Origin: Ampullaceana balthica
Taxonomy: Eukaryota; Mollusca; Gastropoda; Lymnaeidae
Length of the DNA: 64,000 nt
NCBI GenBank assembly: GCA_944989445.1
Contig: CALYLW010000435.1
Span: forward strand, 1-64,000
Reading direction: 5' to 3'
The number at the start of each line of letters is the position of its first letter. The first letter of the stretch is position 1. The position numbers and the translations under genes were made by a program. The notes beneath the pieces are model-generated. The model did no database searches, was not told where the DNA came from, and saw only the letters and a program-made list of their open reading frames with translations. Of the stretch, positions 13,009 to 24,257 are shown one piece after another.

Positions 13009-13740
13009 CTATATCCACGTTGTAGAGAACAGTATGTTTTATCCTGCTTGTATTGCACGACACCGGTTTACAAGGTTTAATGGAAGGAAATCTTCGGGTA
13101 GCCAGGATTTGTGTGTGCGTGTATGGGTGTTTGAGTGGGTTAGTGCATGTGTGCGTGTGTCATGTCTTGTTGTGTGAGGGAAGGGGGGCGTGTGGTAGGG
13201 GGTGGGCTGGAAATGTTTTATGAGACATGTCACTCAAGATTTTCCAGGGAGGAAACTCACCGTGAAATCAAACGAACCTCGCCTCCTGCCCAACACACGT
13301 TTAGCCGTGTGTTTGCTGGTTTGATTTTGCGCGATCGCTTTTTTCCCCCACCCTCATACATATTAAATTAAAGTTTCTACCTAGCGCAATTAACAAAGAG
13401 ATTATAAAATTATTTCTCTGGTGCTTCGTAACAACAAGGATTATAAAAGTATTCATCTGACCTTTTTAACAAACCTAAAAAAAACAACAACAGGAAAAGA
13501 CAGTGTCATTGTGGTGCTAATCCTGCCATAATTTAAACTGTCTAAGCCAGGACAGAATAGGATAGGAATACTGTGAGTACCAGGGGTGTTGCTATCTCAC
13601 CACATACTACACAGAAACTTGAAATATACGCCCCCACCCCTACAACAACAATCAACAGTTGCTTGGGGAATGAAGTTGTAAACCCTGACTGTCATTAGAT
13701 CAGTGATGAACCCCATGAGCAAGTTCAAGAGTTTCAGGAG
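13009..13740. other. Unique sequence with GT-rich patch
   Basis: A TG-rich stretch lies at 13105-13165 and a purine-rich stretch at 13178-13205. No gene or transposon end is supported. Short open frames here overlap low-complexity sequence. Confidence 0.4.
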
Positions 13741-16291
13741 AAATTTGATTAAAACAAACCCCTGTGGTGTATATTTTATTAGAACAAACCCCTGTGCTGT
13801 ATATTTTATTCGAACAAACTCCTGTGCTGTATATTTTATTAGAACAAACCCCTGTGCTGTATATTTGATTAGAGCAAACCCCTGTGCTGTATATTTTATT
13901 AGAACAAACCCCTATGCTGTATATCTTATTAGAACAAACTCCTGTGCTGTATATTTTATTAGAACAAACCCATGTGCTGTATATTTTATTAGAACAAACC
14001 CCTGTGCTGTATATTTTATTAGAACAAACTCCTGTGCTGTATATTTTATTAGAACAAACCCATGTGCTGTATATTTTATTAGAACAAACCCCTGTGCTGT
14101 ATATTTTATTAGAACAAACTCCTGTGCTGTATATTTTATTAGAACAAACCCATGTGCTGTATATTTTATTAGAACAAACCCCTGCGCTGTATATTTTATT
14201 AGAACAAACTCCTGTGCTGTATATTTTATTAGTGCAAACCCCTGTGCTGTATATTTTATTAGAACAAACCCCTGTGCTGTATATTTTATTAAAACAAACT
14301 CATGTGCTGTGTATTTTATTAGAACAAACCCATGTGCTGTATATTTTATTAGAACAAACCCTTGTGCTGTATATTTTATTAGAACAAACTCCTATGCTGT
14401 ATATTTTATTAGAACAAACCCCTGTGCTGTATATTTTATTAGAACAAACATCTGTACTGTATATTTTATTAGAACAAACTCCTGTGCTGTATATTTTATT
14501 AGAACAAATCCCTGTGCTGTATATTTTATTAGAACAAACTCCTGTGCTGTATATTTTATTAGAACAAACCCCTGTGCTGTATATTTGATTAGAACAAACC
14601 CCTGTGCTGTATATTTTATTAGAACAAACCCCTATGCTGTATATCTTATTAGAACAAACTCCTGTGCTGTATATTTTATTAGAACAAACCCATGTGCTGT
14701 ATATTTTATTAGAACAAACCCCTGTGCTGTATATTTTATTAGAACAAACTCCTGTGCTGTATATTTTATTAGAACAAACCCCTGCGCTGTATATTTTATT
14801 AGAACAAACTCCTGTGCTGTATATTTTATTAGTGCAAACCCCTGTGCTGTATATTTTATTAGAACAAACCCCTGTGCTGTATATTTTATTAAAACAAACT
14901 CATGTGCTGTGTATTTTATTAGAACAAACCCATGTGCTGTATATTTTATTAGAACAAACCCCAGTGCTGTATATTTTATTAGAACAAACTCCTATGCTGT
15001 ATATTTTATTAGAACAAACCCCTGTGCTGTATATTTTATTAGAACAAACATATGTGCTGTATATTTTATTAGAACAAACTCCTGTGCTGTATATTTTATT
15101 AGAACAAATCCCTGTGCTGTATATTTTATTAGAACAAATTCCTGTGCTGTATATTTTATTAGAACAAACCCCTGTGCTGTATATTTGATTAGAACAAACC
15201 CCTGTGCTGTATATTTTATTAGAACAAACCCCTATGCTGTATATCTTATTAGAACAAACTCCTGTGCTGTATATTTTATTAGAACAAACCCATGTGCTGT
15301 ATATTTTATTATAACAAACCCCTGTGCTGTATATTTTATTAGAACAAACTCCTGTGCTGTATATTTTATTAGAACAAACCCATGTGCTGTATATTTTATT
15401 AGAACAAACCCCTGTGCTGTATATTTTATTAGAACAAACTCCTGTGCTGTATATTTTATTAGAACAAACCCATGTGCTGTATATTTTATTAGAACAAACC
15501 CCTGCGCTGTATATTTTATTAGAACAAACTCCTGTGCTGTATATTTTATTAGTGCAAACCCCTGTGCTGTATATTTTATTAGAACAAACCCCTGTGCTGT
15601 ATATTTTATTAAAATAAACTCCTGTGCTGTGTATTTTATTAGAACAAACCCCTATGCTGTATATTTTATTAGAACAAACTTCTGTGCTGTATATTTTATT
15701 AGAACAAACTCCTATGCTGTATATTTTATTAGAACAAACCCCTGTGCTGTATATTTTATTAGAAAAAACTCCTATGCTGTATATTTTATTAGAATAAACT
15801 CCTGTGCTGTATATTTTATTAGAACAAACTCCTATGCTGTATATTTGATTAGAACAAACTTCTATGCTGTATATTTTATTAGAACAAACCCCTGTGCTGT
15901 ATATTTTATTAGAACAAACCCCTGTGCTGTATATTTTATTAGAACAAACCCCTGTGCTGTATATTTTATTAGAACAAACCCCTGTGCTGTATATTTTATT
16001 AGAACAAACCCCTGTGCTGTATGTTTGATTAGAACAAACCCCTGTGCTGTATATTTTATTAGAACAAACCCCTGTGCTGTATATTTTATAAAAAACAAAC
16101 CACTGTGCTGTATATTTTATTAGAACAAACCCCTGTGCTGTATATTTGATTAGAGCAAACACCTGTGCTGTATATTTTATTAGAACAAACCCCTGTGCTG
16201 TATATCTGATTAGAACAAACATCTGTGCTGTATATTTGATTAGAACAAACACCTGTGCTGTATATTTGATTAGAACAAACACCTGTGCTGT
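13741..16291. repeat. 30-bp satellite with higher-order repeat structure (about 85 copies)
   Basis: Thirty-base units are built on AACAAACCCCTGTGCTGTAT followed by ATTTTATTAG. Point variants recur in a fixed order. A variant pair (TTTGATT, then CCTATG with ATATCTTATT) marks the start of blocks at 13861, 14581 and 15181, giving higher-order blocks of 720 bp and 600 bp. The AGTGCAAACC variant lies at 14231, 14831 and 15551. The second block lacks four monomers (120 bp) relative to the first and third. An 806-residue plus-strand frame with a ten-residue period (TNPCAVYFIR) and several others are open only because 30 is divisible by three and the unit lacks stops. I do not call a gene. Confidence 0.95.
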
Positions 16292-16386
16292 ACATGTTAT
16301 CACCTTTAACACGCCTCCATGGTACGTAACCAGTGACAGCGGTTTTCTTCTAAAATAAATATTTTCCATTTTTAAAAACATCTATT

Positions 16387-16616
16387 CGATTAGGGCTTAT
16401 GGGATCATTTGATTAGGGCTTATGGGATCATTTGATTAGGGCTTATGGGATCATTTGATTAGGGCTTATGGGATCATTTGATTAGGGCTTATGGTATCAT
16501 TTGATTAGGGCTTATGGGATCATTTGATTAGGGCTTATGGGATCATTTGATTAGGGCTTATGGGATCATTTGATTAGGGCTTATGGGATCATTTGATTAG
16601 GGCTTATGGGATCATT
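16387..16616. repeat. 23-bp tandem array, 10 copies
   Basis: Ten units of 23 bp (core TGATTAGGGCTTATGGGATC) start at 16387 and every 23 bp to 16594. One unit reads ATGGTATC. The array is almost perfect, which suggests recent expansion. TTAGGG occurs once per unit but is not tandem telomeric repeat. Confidence 0.95.
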
Positions 16617-17699
16617 TTCTACTTCAAGTACAAGCAGACTACGTCGTCTCTTCCGCAGCATCTTAAGCTGCGACGACAACACGCCTGTTGTTACCACGGT
16701 TACCGGACAATATCCGGTAAAGAAGAAATACGCTGGTTAGACACCCGGCAGCTTAAACGATGTTGCAAGAGAATCAGTTTTAGATTACTTTTTAAAACAC
16801 TAAACCGTTTGATATCCTTGTGTATTTATGAAATGCATGCGGTATTGTCAATTAGATTATGTCTAATTTTAGTCGAATTGTTTTCTCATTTGTGGACCAT
16901 CCAACACCACCCCCTCCTTCACTGACCAAATGATCCCACTCAGTGGCGTCACTAGGGGGGGGCGGGGGGGGGGCGGGCCGCCCCGGGTGACACCCATCAG
17001 GGGGTGACACCCGAGCCTAAAATTTTACTGTGTACGATTTTATATGTCAGAAAACAAAATATGACAATTTTGTTTAATCTAGAAAGAAATTAAGAAATAC
17101 AATGAACTAGCTAAACGCGAAAATTCTTATTGAAAAAATATCAGTTAACTTGCAATAATAAAACAGTCCCAACACACGAACAACAATAAAACAAATTAGG
17201 AAGAAAAAAAAAGAAATTGTCGCAGCAGAGAAATCTTCAAAAAAAAAGGCTGGAGTGAAAGAGGCAGTGTCTTCTGTTTTAAAAGATATAAAGCCATTTG
17301 GGCTTGGAAACACCGACATCATGAACGAATCCCACCTCACGACTCCCTCCACCACAGTGGGGTGGGGGGAATACGATTTGTATCACCCCCCCCCCAAAAT
17401 AAAATCAAAAGATGGGTTTTCATTGTCGATGTTTTTCTTGAGGAAAATTATGATTTCAATGTCTTTGAGTTAATTTTTTTATATATATATTTATTAAAGG
17501 CGTGAAAGCATAGATATGCATGTTTATATACAGGTAGTCCTCCGGCTACGACGGTCCCATCCCGACTTACGCTGTTTAGTGCTTACGAACGCGCCCCCGT
17601 AAAGAATAGTATTACGCGTTATTCCGTATTTTAAAAAAAAATTCATGAGGTAACGAATTCTTTTCTCTATTTGAAATAACAAAAATTCTTGAAAAATAT

Positions 17700-19510
17700 G
17701 TATGATTATTATTTCAACCTACAACTTTCGTTTGCGAATTTTTAAATGGCGAAGTTTTCAATCAAGTCAATAAAGCTGAGTAAGCTTACAAGTTCCTTTT
17801 CAATGCTCATTAGAGAGAGCATATTCAGCCTTTTTCGTCCCATGCAAATTCTAACTCATTATAATTATATATTCTTTTCAACTTTGAAAAGGATCGCTCT
17901 CAGCTGCAGTTTGATGTCATCATTGAAAGATAGATGCGAAGTGCGATGTGTACATTTGTAAAGGACTGTGTGAAATATAGCTCATTCAAAAGCAGCAAAA
18001 TGTTTAGCTCTGTGCAAGTTTTTTGAGTTTCGCTTTGTGCTAATTCCTTTTACTTACCTTGAGCCTGGGGCTGGACAATAACTTTTTTAAGAGTTCTGAA
18101 AATTGGACTAATTCTAAAGGTAAGCAGTCTTCGAAATCACTCATGAACCTACATGTAGAAGAAAATCAGAAGCCCCGAGCCTAGTGCTATTTATGGGTCT
18201 TCCCGGAAGACCCCCTTAGCCATCTGGTCACCAAAGGGACGTAACAGCCGAGGAACCCCCCCAAAAGCGGTCACTTCTGAAGCGGCCACCTGGGCATCCA
18301 GGACATACAGTCGAAGATGCCTCCCCCTAAGTTGCCCTCACAAGGAAGTGGTGGATTTTCCTACTACGACCCGCTACCACTTTGGCGCCATCCCGGCAAA
18401 GCACACGGGTCTCCATGGTTAGGACCGCCGCAGACCGGGGGATCATCAAAGACCTACCTAGGGTGCAACCCCCACTGGAAGGTTTCCTCAGAGCTGGCGT
18501 CCAATGCGTTCTTCGCGGCACTTTTTGCTAATCCGTTACTGGCGCTTCTGGCCCTAAACCGGCACCGCTCGATGGCGTTGCTAGTAAATTGAGGGGGGGG
18601 GGCGAAACTGTTGCTTTGGATTTACCCGACCCCTTCTTCGAAATCAGTTGAATGTTCTTCCATTAAATTGGCTGCTGCCCATCGGGTGGCGAAAGTACTG
18701 AGCTCAGTTAGGTTTGTAAGAAAGCCAAATTTCTCATGGATGTATTTATATTCACCTAACCAATGTTGTAGGGCTTAAGAAAGTTTGTCAATGATTACCA
18801 GAAATTCCTCAATCTTGATTTTTTTTCTCCAGGAGAATACTGTTTTGTTGATGTCCCTTTATCAAACTGACGCTTTCTTTTTTGTTTGATAGTATTGAAG
18901 ATTGTTGACACTGTTTTTACCACGGACTTTTCCTTTCCTTTGTCTTCATAGGAATAAAATTAAGAATGCTATTTTTTAACAAACTCAATGAGAGACTTCC
19001 TTTCTAAAATTGTTTCCCAAATTTCAAGTAAAATAGCGACTTCCAGTTGTTCAATTTCCTTTAGAAATCCTTCTTCTTCAAGTCGGCAGTCACGTGGATG
19101 ATTTTCAATCGTTGCTAATTCTTCCAGTGCTGCGATATTCTCCTGGTATGAGCTATTAACAGACCTTACAGCATAATGTCAGGCTGACCATCTTGTGCCA
19201 GACAAGGCTTTGTTAGCATGTATCATTTTCATATGTTTTTGAAGTACCTGTCAACGATGAGTAGATGCAACAAGTCGGGTATAAAGATTTTGCAGAAGAC
19301 AAAAAAATCTGACCGCAGTAGGACAACTTGCTGCTCTTTTCCCAACCAAATTAAAGGAATGAGCTGTGCACGGCACATAATGAGCTACAATGCACTTCTC
19401 ACGAAGAATAGCCTGGTTTCCGTTATACTTCCTACTCATTTGCAGCATTGCCGTATGAATGTCCAAGGCATTTTCAGGGATTAGTACAAACATAATGGCC
19501 TGCATCTTTA
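17700..19510 (-). pseudogene. hAT transposase remnant, ZMYM1-like
   Basis: Read on the minus strand from about 19505, an open stretch contains SRKYNGNQAILREK, VAHYVPCTAHSFNLVGKRA and AVRFFCLLQNLYTRLVASTH, a hallmark segment of ZMYM1-type hAT transposases. It continues into ALSGTRWSA and LLEIWETILERKSL, interrupted by stops. The C-terminal dimerisation region is at about 17745-17930, with GRKRLNMLSLMSIEKELVSL and FIDLIENFA. Several stops and a GC-rich insertion separate the two parts, so the gene is dead. A lysine-rich plus-strand frame at about 17190-17350 in the same element is unexplained. Confidence 0.8.
18160..18600. other. GC-rich block inserted between transposase parts
   Basis: This segment is distinctly richer in G+C than its surroundings and separates the catalytic and C-terminal parts of the transposase remnant. 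It contains frames on both strands of 64-91 codons without recognisable domains, and ends near a poly-G run at 18591-18602. It may be another repeat inserted in the hAT. I could not identify its ends. Confidence 0.4.
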
Positions 19511-19589
19511 TTATACACTGTAATTCATAAAAAGTTTTGGGGCCCTTAAATTATTGGGGGCTTTAGCCCGTTCAGCACCCCCCCCTTTT

Positions 19590-19996
19590 TAATCCGCCAT
19601 GGGGGGGGGTGGTGGTGTCCACGCATCTGTGACGATGTGGTACGAGGAGGTTGGTATTTAAGAAATATGACGTCACATAAAAAACGCGAAACTTTGAATA
19701 AAAGTTCCACTTATATTTGATTTTTTACCATTTATTCAATTACGTTTTCAATGACTTCACGCTTGTTACGAGATTACAGTGCAGACTTACCTTAAATACA
19801 TATTTAAATGACAAAAATAATTTGCAACATGCTAATTTTTATTGAGAAAATACGGCTTGGGGGAGGGGTGTCAAAGCTTTGTGACGTCATATCGTAAAAA
19901 AGGGGTGGTGTCTAAGTTTTTGTGACAAAGTATGAAGCTGGGGGAGGGTGGGGTAAAATCGGCAACCTCGCGTGACGTCATTTATGGACGCCCCCT
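19590..19996. mobile_element. MITE-like repeat, copy 1 (left end damaged)
   Basis: About 400 bp is shared with 48001-48386 in the same orientation. Shared landmarks are GTGACGA, TTTAAGAAAT, ACGTCA followed by AACGCG, TTATTCAATTACGTTT/TTATTCAATGACGTTT, GAAAATACGGCTT and TCTAAGTTTTTGTGAC. The right end reads CGTGACGTCATTTATGGACG. The left end, expected to be the reverse complement, is replaced by a G-rich stretch. It is nested inside the hAT at 16941-20062. Confidence 0.75.
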
Positions 19997-20062
19997 TCAG
20001 TCGTGAAGGGGTGACACCATGAGCTACCGCCCCGGGTGACACCAACCCTAGTGACGCCCCTG

Positions 20063-20125
20063 ATCCCACTGTCCCACTGACCAAATGATCCCACTGTCCC
20101 ACTGACCAAATGATCCCACTGTATC
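20063..20125. repeat. 25-bp repeat, about 2.5 copies
   Basis: Units of TGATCCCACTGTCCCACTGA plus CCAAA. One further partial unit lies at 16916-16940 on the other side of the hAT, showing the transposon split this repeat. Confidence 0.85.
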
Positions 20126-21368
20126 ACTGGCGTTCCCGAAGTTTTTTCACCATATTTACACAGCAATCTGTTGTTATATTTTTCGTTAGTGGCTACATTT
20201 CAATGTCAATTATAATCGTGTTTTCGTTTGCACATACACTTGCACTCACAGGTGTGTGTTTATACACCCCCACTCGTCTGCGTCTCAGCAGTCACACATG
20301 TTGTCTCACACATAAATCATCTCATGTCCTTCCACTCGCTTTCATGTCCATCACTTTTTAAATCATTTTTAAAAAAAATATATGCCCCCCCCCTCCGTAT
20401 CTTTGTGCCTCATTCATTCAATGTGACATCATCACATGTTGACTTTCACCCTCAAATACTTAACACCTTTTTTTTATAACCACTTAGTATTTCACAATTT
20501 TTCATCACCCTTCCCATTCCTTCGCCTCCGACCCCCCAACCCCCCTCCCATCACAAATCAAAATTTTCCCACCCCATTAAAATCAACACCTGTAGAAGTC
20601 GCCGAGGCGGCCATATTGTTTAACTTGGTTACCGACCCGGGCTTGTCATAGTAACGTCGGGACCACAAGAAATCGTGACGTCCCTCGGGCCTCGAGTGTT
20701 GACACTCGACCGTCCGACCGGACACGGGATCAACGCTCAAGTGGTCATTCCCGGCTCGGACATCACACGAGAGCTTGGACATCGAGTTCCGGACAAACAC
20801 GGCGCTGAACTCGGCGAAACGGCTTTACGTTCAGTGCCCGGCACGTTAAGTGGCCAAGCATGGGGGTTTGGGGGGGGGAAGGGGGGGCTCTCGATACGGA
20901 TTATTAGTTCTGGACGAGGACCTGTTGAAGGGGTATATAATTTATATTCCACAGCCCTCCGTTTGTGTCGAGTTGGTGGACAAAGAATGTACGATGTTCA
21001 GACTTTATCTCTTCGGAGTTCAGGGACTTTATGAAGCCACGGGGAAATTAGTGTCACAGCGATGCGGTCAACAAGGGGAGATAATGGGTCAAATAAGACA
21101 CAGATAGTCTCTTGAGTTATCCGTGCCAGATAGGAGACCAAAAAAGACCGACTGCCTTTTATAGACGCCAAAATAAGTGAATTCGACTCAAAGGTTTAGT
21201 CATTTAGGATATTAAACACATATAACGGGAAACGGGAGAAACTGTAAAGACAGACGGCGGGAGAAACTGTATGTATATGACAGTTCCGATGGAGAACAAT
21301 ACCTGTTTCAACGATATTAACAATTACATTTTCATATATTTTTCTAGTTATGTATTATATCAATAAAT
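20126..21368. other. Unique sequence with a CpG-rich block at 20590-20850
   Basis: The segment 20590-20850 is CpG-rich, has overlapping open frames on both strands, and contains the palindrome CGAGTGTTGACACTCG (20693-20708). It starts near GCGGCCATATTG, a YY1-type motif. I recognise no domain in any frame. It might be a promoter-proximal region or an unrecognised element. The flanks at 20220-20560 are C/T-rich and low in complexity. Confidence 0.35.
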
Positions 21369-22136
21369 TATGGCTGTTAACGATTAATATAAATTTAATC
21401 GTTAACTTTTGAAAAATTAACAATTAATTAATCGTTAATTTCGATTAAACCCATAAATTAAAATTTATGATGTCATAAGTAATACTTATTAAACGTTCTT
21501 GTTGAAAATCTAAATAACACTGGAATGTCTCCTTTATATGTCATCTTTTAACCAACTACGCAAAAAGACAAGTGACAAGTGTGTTGACATTATTTGGTTC
21601 AAGTGATGAGCGGGTCTAATTGACAATATAACCAGCTGAGCTGAACAATCATTCACATGGAACTGGGATAACTGGTATGCACAAAACAGTCTTGGCAAGG
21701 AATGACATTATCGGATATCGGTTTTCGTAAAGTTTCCACCATTGTAGAGGGTTAATGGATTCTGGAACTTTCATGTCCATTTTTTAACGCAGTAATTCAT
21801 CAGAAGAGTCGTCTTAATTTTCTGTGTCTGAGTTAGACTCCATTACTGCCATTAGGTTAATACGTTTTTCATTTGGTTTGGTAAGTAGGCAAAGTATTAG
21901 AACCATGGTAGGCAAACTTTATCAACATTTTGAACATTCCGGTCAGTCAATAGTTTAAAACCAAAATGTTCGTGTAATCGTCAGGAAATTTATTTTTTGG
22001 CCGCAATTTTTTTTAGTTATTTTTTTTTAATACTTCTTGACTTCCAATAATTTGTAAGTGATGGGTCGATTAATCGTTAAAAAATAATTTAATCTTTAAA
22101 AAAATTTAACGATTAATCGAGAAATTCCCAGCCCTA
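21369..22136 (-). mobile_element. Short hAT element with perfect 8-bp TSD
   Basis: The left end is TATGGCTGTTAACGATTAAT (21369) and the right end is CCCAGCCCTA (22136). The outer inverted repeat is TA(T/G)GGCTG, and both sides then carry CGATTAATCGTTAA-type sequence. The octamer CAATAAAT occurs at 21361-21368 and 22137-22144, a perfect target-site duplication. At 768 bp it is non-autonomous, and it keeps only the end of a transposase on the minus strand. Confidence 0.85.
21500..21850 (-). pseudogene. hAT C-terminal dimerisation domain remnant (ZBED1-like)
   Basis: Minus-strand translation gives PLQWWKLYENRYPIMSFLAK, then VLCIPVIPVPCE, a stop, LFSSAGYIVN, a stop, and RSSLEPNNVNTLVTCL. This matches the order of conserved features in the hATC domain: W-W pair, R(F/Y)P, CIP, the S-P-E/C-R-x-FS-x-AG block, then the R-S-x-L-x-P-x-N-V motif. 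Two in-frame stops fall in the most conserved block, so it is inactive. The domain call rests on well-known family features. Confidence 0.8.
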
Positions 22137-22144
22137 CAATAAAT

Positions 22145-23701
22145 ATTTATAATCTTTAATTATTACTAACAACGAAGAAATGTTAATATTTTTTTTATTT
22201 AAGGCTATCTTTGCTCTGTGAACGCAGAAATATTTAAATGGGATGTACAGTGTCGCATTCAGACTAGATAAGGCCCTAAGATATTTGAGTATGGGTCCGT
22301 TAATAAGTCCAGATATTCTATGTCAATTCCAAATATAATAATTGCTCACTCAGAAATTTTTTGGGGGGTCTCCAAGAAAGTGGGGGTTCTATGCTATAAC
22401 TTGTGTAGCTAAAAGTAAATCCGACACGAGGATATAAACAAATATAATGGCAAATATAAATTGTTTTTGTTTATCAACCAAACTGTAAAGAGCCCGCAAG
22501 GGTTTTAAAAAAATTGTTCCTTGGTCAACACAAGTAGTAGCGGGTTAGCTTACTTTTAATAAGGATTTCCCCACCATGAACTTATTTAAATAATAATGAA
22601 TGAAAATATGACTCCCCACCATCTACCCACACCTCACCCCACCTCACCCCCCACCATTCACCAATTGTCTGTTAGATGATTCAACAAGATATCACACAGC
22701 TAGTTACCTATCAGGGAATATAACTCGATGACTGTAGATATGTCAGGAAGAGTTACTGTTCGTCCTGTATCGGGTCAAAGCAGGCGTAAAGTGACGCGGG
22801 GGTTTGACTGCGGGCTGCAGATTGGAAGAACAATGGCGGTGTTGTCCTTGACGACACCGGAAATGGAATTTTGTTTTTCCTTCTTCTCCAAATATTTCGG
22901 CGTAACAAGGAAACGTAAGTGTCGTTGATCAGTTATGTGTGGGGTAATGTGTGTGTAAGTAGGCTATTTTGTGAGGCAATGTGTGTGAGTCGGTGGAGTT
23001 GTTGGGTAATGTTTTAGTAAGTTTGGTAAAGTTGTGGGGTGAAGTGACTTACATTAAACTCACGAATCCATGATTTCATTGACATTTCCATTCTGCTTAC
23101 ATTATAAAGATAAAATGTAAGTTTAATCTTTATGTATTAAAAAATTAATGAACAGTTGACACACTTTTGCCTCATTGTCTCGTTGGTTAAAGACACAGCA
23201 TAGTCTTTCCTACTTATTTATCCAAGACATGGAAATGTATTAGAGGCTCGTTTGTCGCAGACACATGCAGCAATGACTTACACTCTCGTGTGTCATATAC
23301 ACAGCATAGACCTACACACTTATGTGACTCAGACGCAGCAATTTATTATAGTCATTGAAGTCTCGGACACAGCAATGTCGTACACACTGATGTGTCTAGT
23401 ACACAGCATAGTCCCTCAAAGTCCCCATTATCTCATACACATCAATGACCTACACACCCGTGTGTATGATAGACATTAATGTCTTAAACATATCTAAAAC
23501 AAAACATACCCACGACGTGTACTATCTTCTTTCCGAGCAGTAGGGCAAAGGTTCTCAAAATACTAACGAACTCCCAAGGGGCCTCGTGAAAACAAGAGGA
23601 TGATCAGGAGGCAACCTTGTGTCCAGAAGTACAATGAACTCGCGAGTCCATCTCGACCCCAGTCGCAGACGCATACACGCTCGATTGGAATAGATTATCA
23701 C
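22145..23701. other. Mostly unique sequence; degenerate CACA-rich minisatellite at 23255-23480
   Basis: A C-rich stretch (CACCTCACCCC) lies at 22625-22665. From about 23255 to 23480, degenerate units of about 30-45 bp around CACAGCA and TACACAC recur. A candidate first exon is annotated separately at 22833. No transposon ends were found. Confidence 0.4.
22833..22914 (+). CDS. Weak candidate first exon ending at a GTAAGT donor
   Basis: An ATG in the context AACAATGGCGGTG (A at -3, G at +4; also a YY1-like motif) opens 27 codons beginning MAVLSLTTPEMEFCFSF. They are followed directly by the consensus splice donor GTAAGT at 22915. The surrounding 120 bp is richer in CpG than its neighbourhood. 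The frame is also open upstream to 22728. I recognise no domain, and no downstream exon was identified. It is annotated as a partial exon only because start context and donor co-occur. Confidence 0.2.
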
Positions 23702-24049
23702 AGGTCATGGCTAGAGATGTACAGGCTGCGAAGTCATGGCTAGAGATGTACAGGATGCGAAGTCATGGCTAGAGATGTACAGGCTGCGAAGTCATGACTA
23801 GAGATGTACAGGCTGCGAAGTCATGGCTAGAGATGTACAGGCTGCGAAGTCATGGCTAGAGATGTACAGGCTGCGAAGTCATGGCTAGAGATGTACAGGC
23901 TGCGAAGTCATGGCTAGAGATGTACAGGCTGCGAAGTCATGGCTAGAGATGTACAGGCTGCGAAGTCATGGCTAGAGATGTACAGGCTGCGAAGTCATGG
24001 CTAGAGATGTACAGACTGCGAAGTCATGGCTAGAGATGTACAGGCTGCG
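23702..24049. repeat. 29-bp tandem array, 12 copies
   Basis: Twelve units of 29 bp (core GTCATGGCTAGAGATGTACA, then GGCTGCGAA) start at 23702 and every 29 bp to 24021. Only a few point differences are seen (for example GACTAG and CAGACTG), consistent with recent expansion. Confidence 0.95.
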
Positions 24050-24257
24050 AAGTCTATCTTTGATTCTGTGACGGTTTTCACAAACCGACGATAGTGGATT
24101 GTTGATGATGTGAAGTTCTTTAACGTAACTGTAGGAAATTTTCGAGATACGGCGCTGTCGGTAAATATGTTCGTTATTAGTTTTATTACTTTTTTTGTTT
24201 TCTTCGCGTGTGTGTTTATTTAGTAATTAAGTTACATTGATTATTGACATGCTGTGA

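Larger units (their letters stand above)
16941..20062 (-). mobile_element. hAT transposon (CAGTGGCGTCACTAGGG ends), ZMYM1-like transposase
   Basis: The left end is CAGTGGCGTCACTAGGG at 16941 and the right end is CCCTAGTGACGCCCCTG ending at 20062, matching as inverted repeats in 16 of 17 positions. The flanking octamer ATCCCACT (16933-16940 and 20063-20070) is a perfect 8-bp target-site duplication, diagnostic of hAT insertion. It landed in a local repeat of the form TGATCCCACTGTCCCACTGA. The interior holds a broken transposase reading right to left, a poly-G subterminal region, a GC-rich block and a MITE-like segment. Confidence 0.92.

Noticed and set aside
13703..16381. Long frames with ten-residue repeats on both strands
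   Set aside because: Direct translation of the 30-bp satellite in several frames at once; no unique N- or C-terminal domain.
16387..16616. TTAGGG in each unit suggesting telomeric DNA
   Set aside because: TTAGGG occurs once per 23 bp inside a longer unit and is not tandem; the same holds for TAGGTC at 45326-45549.
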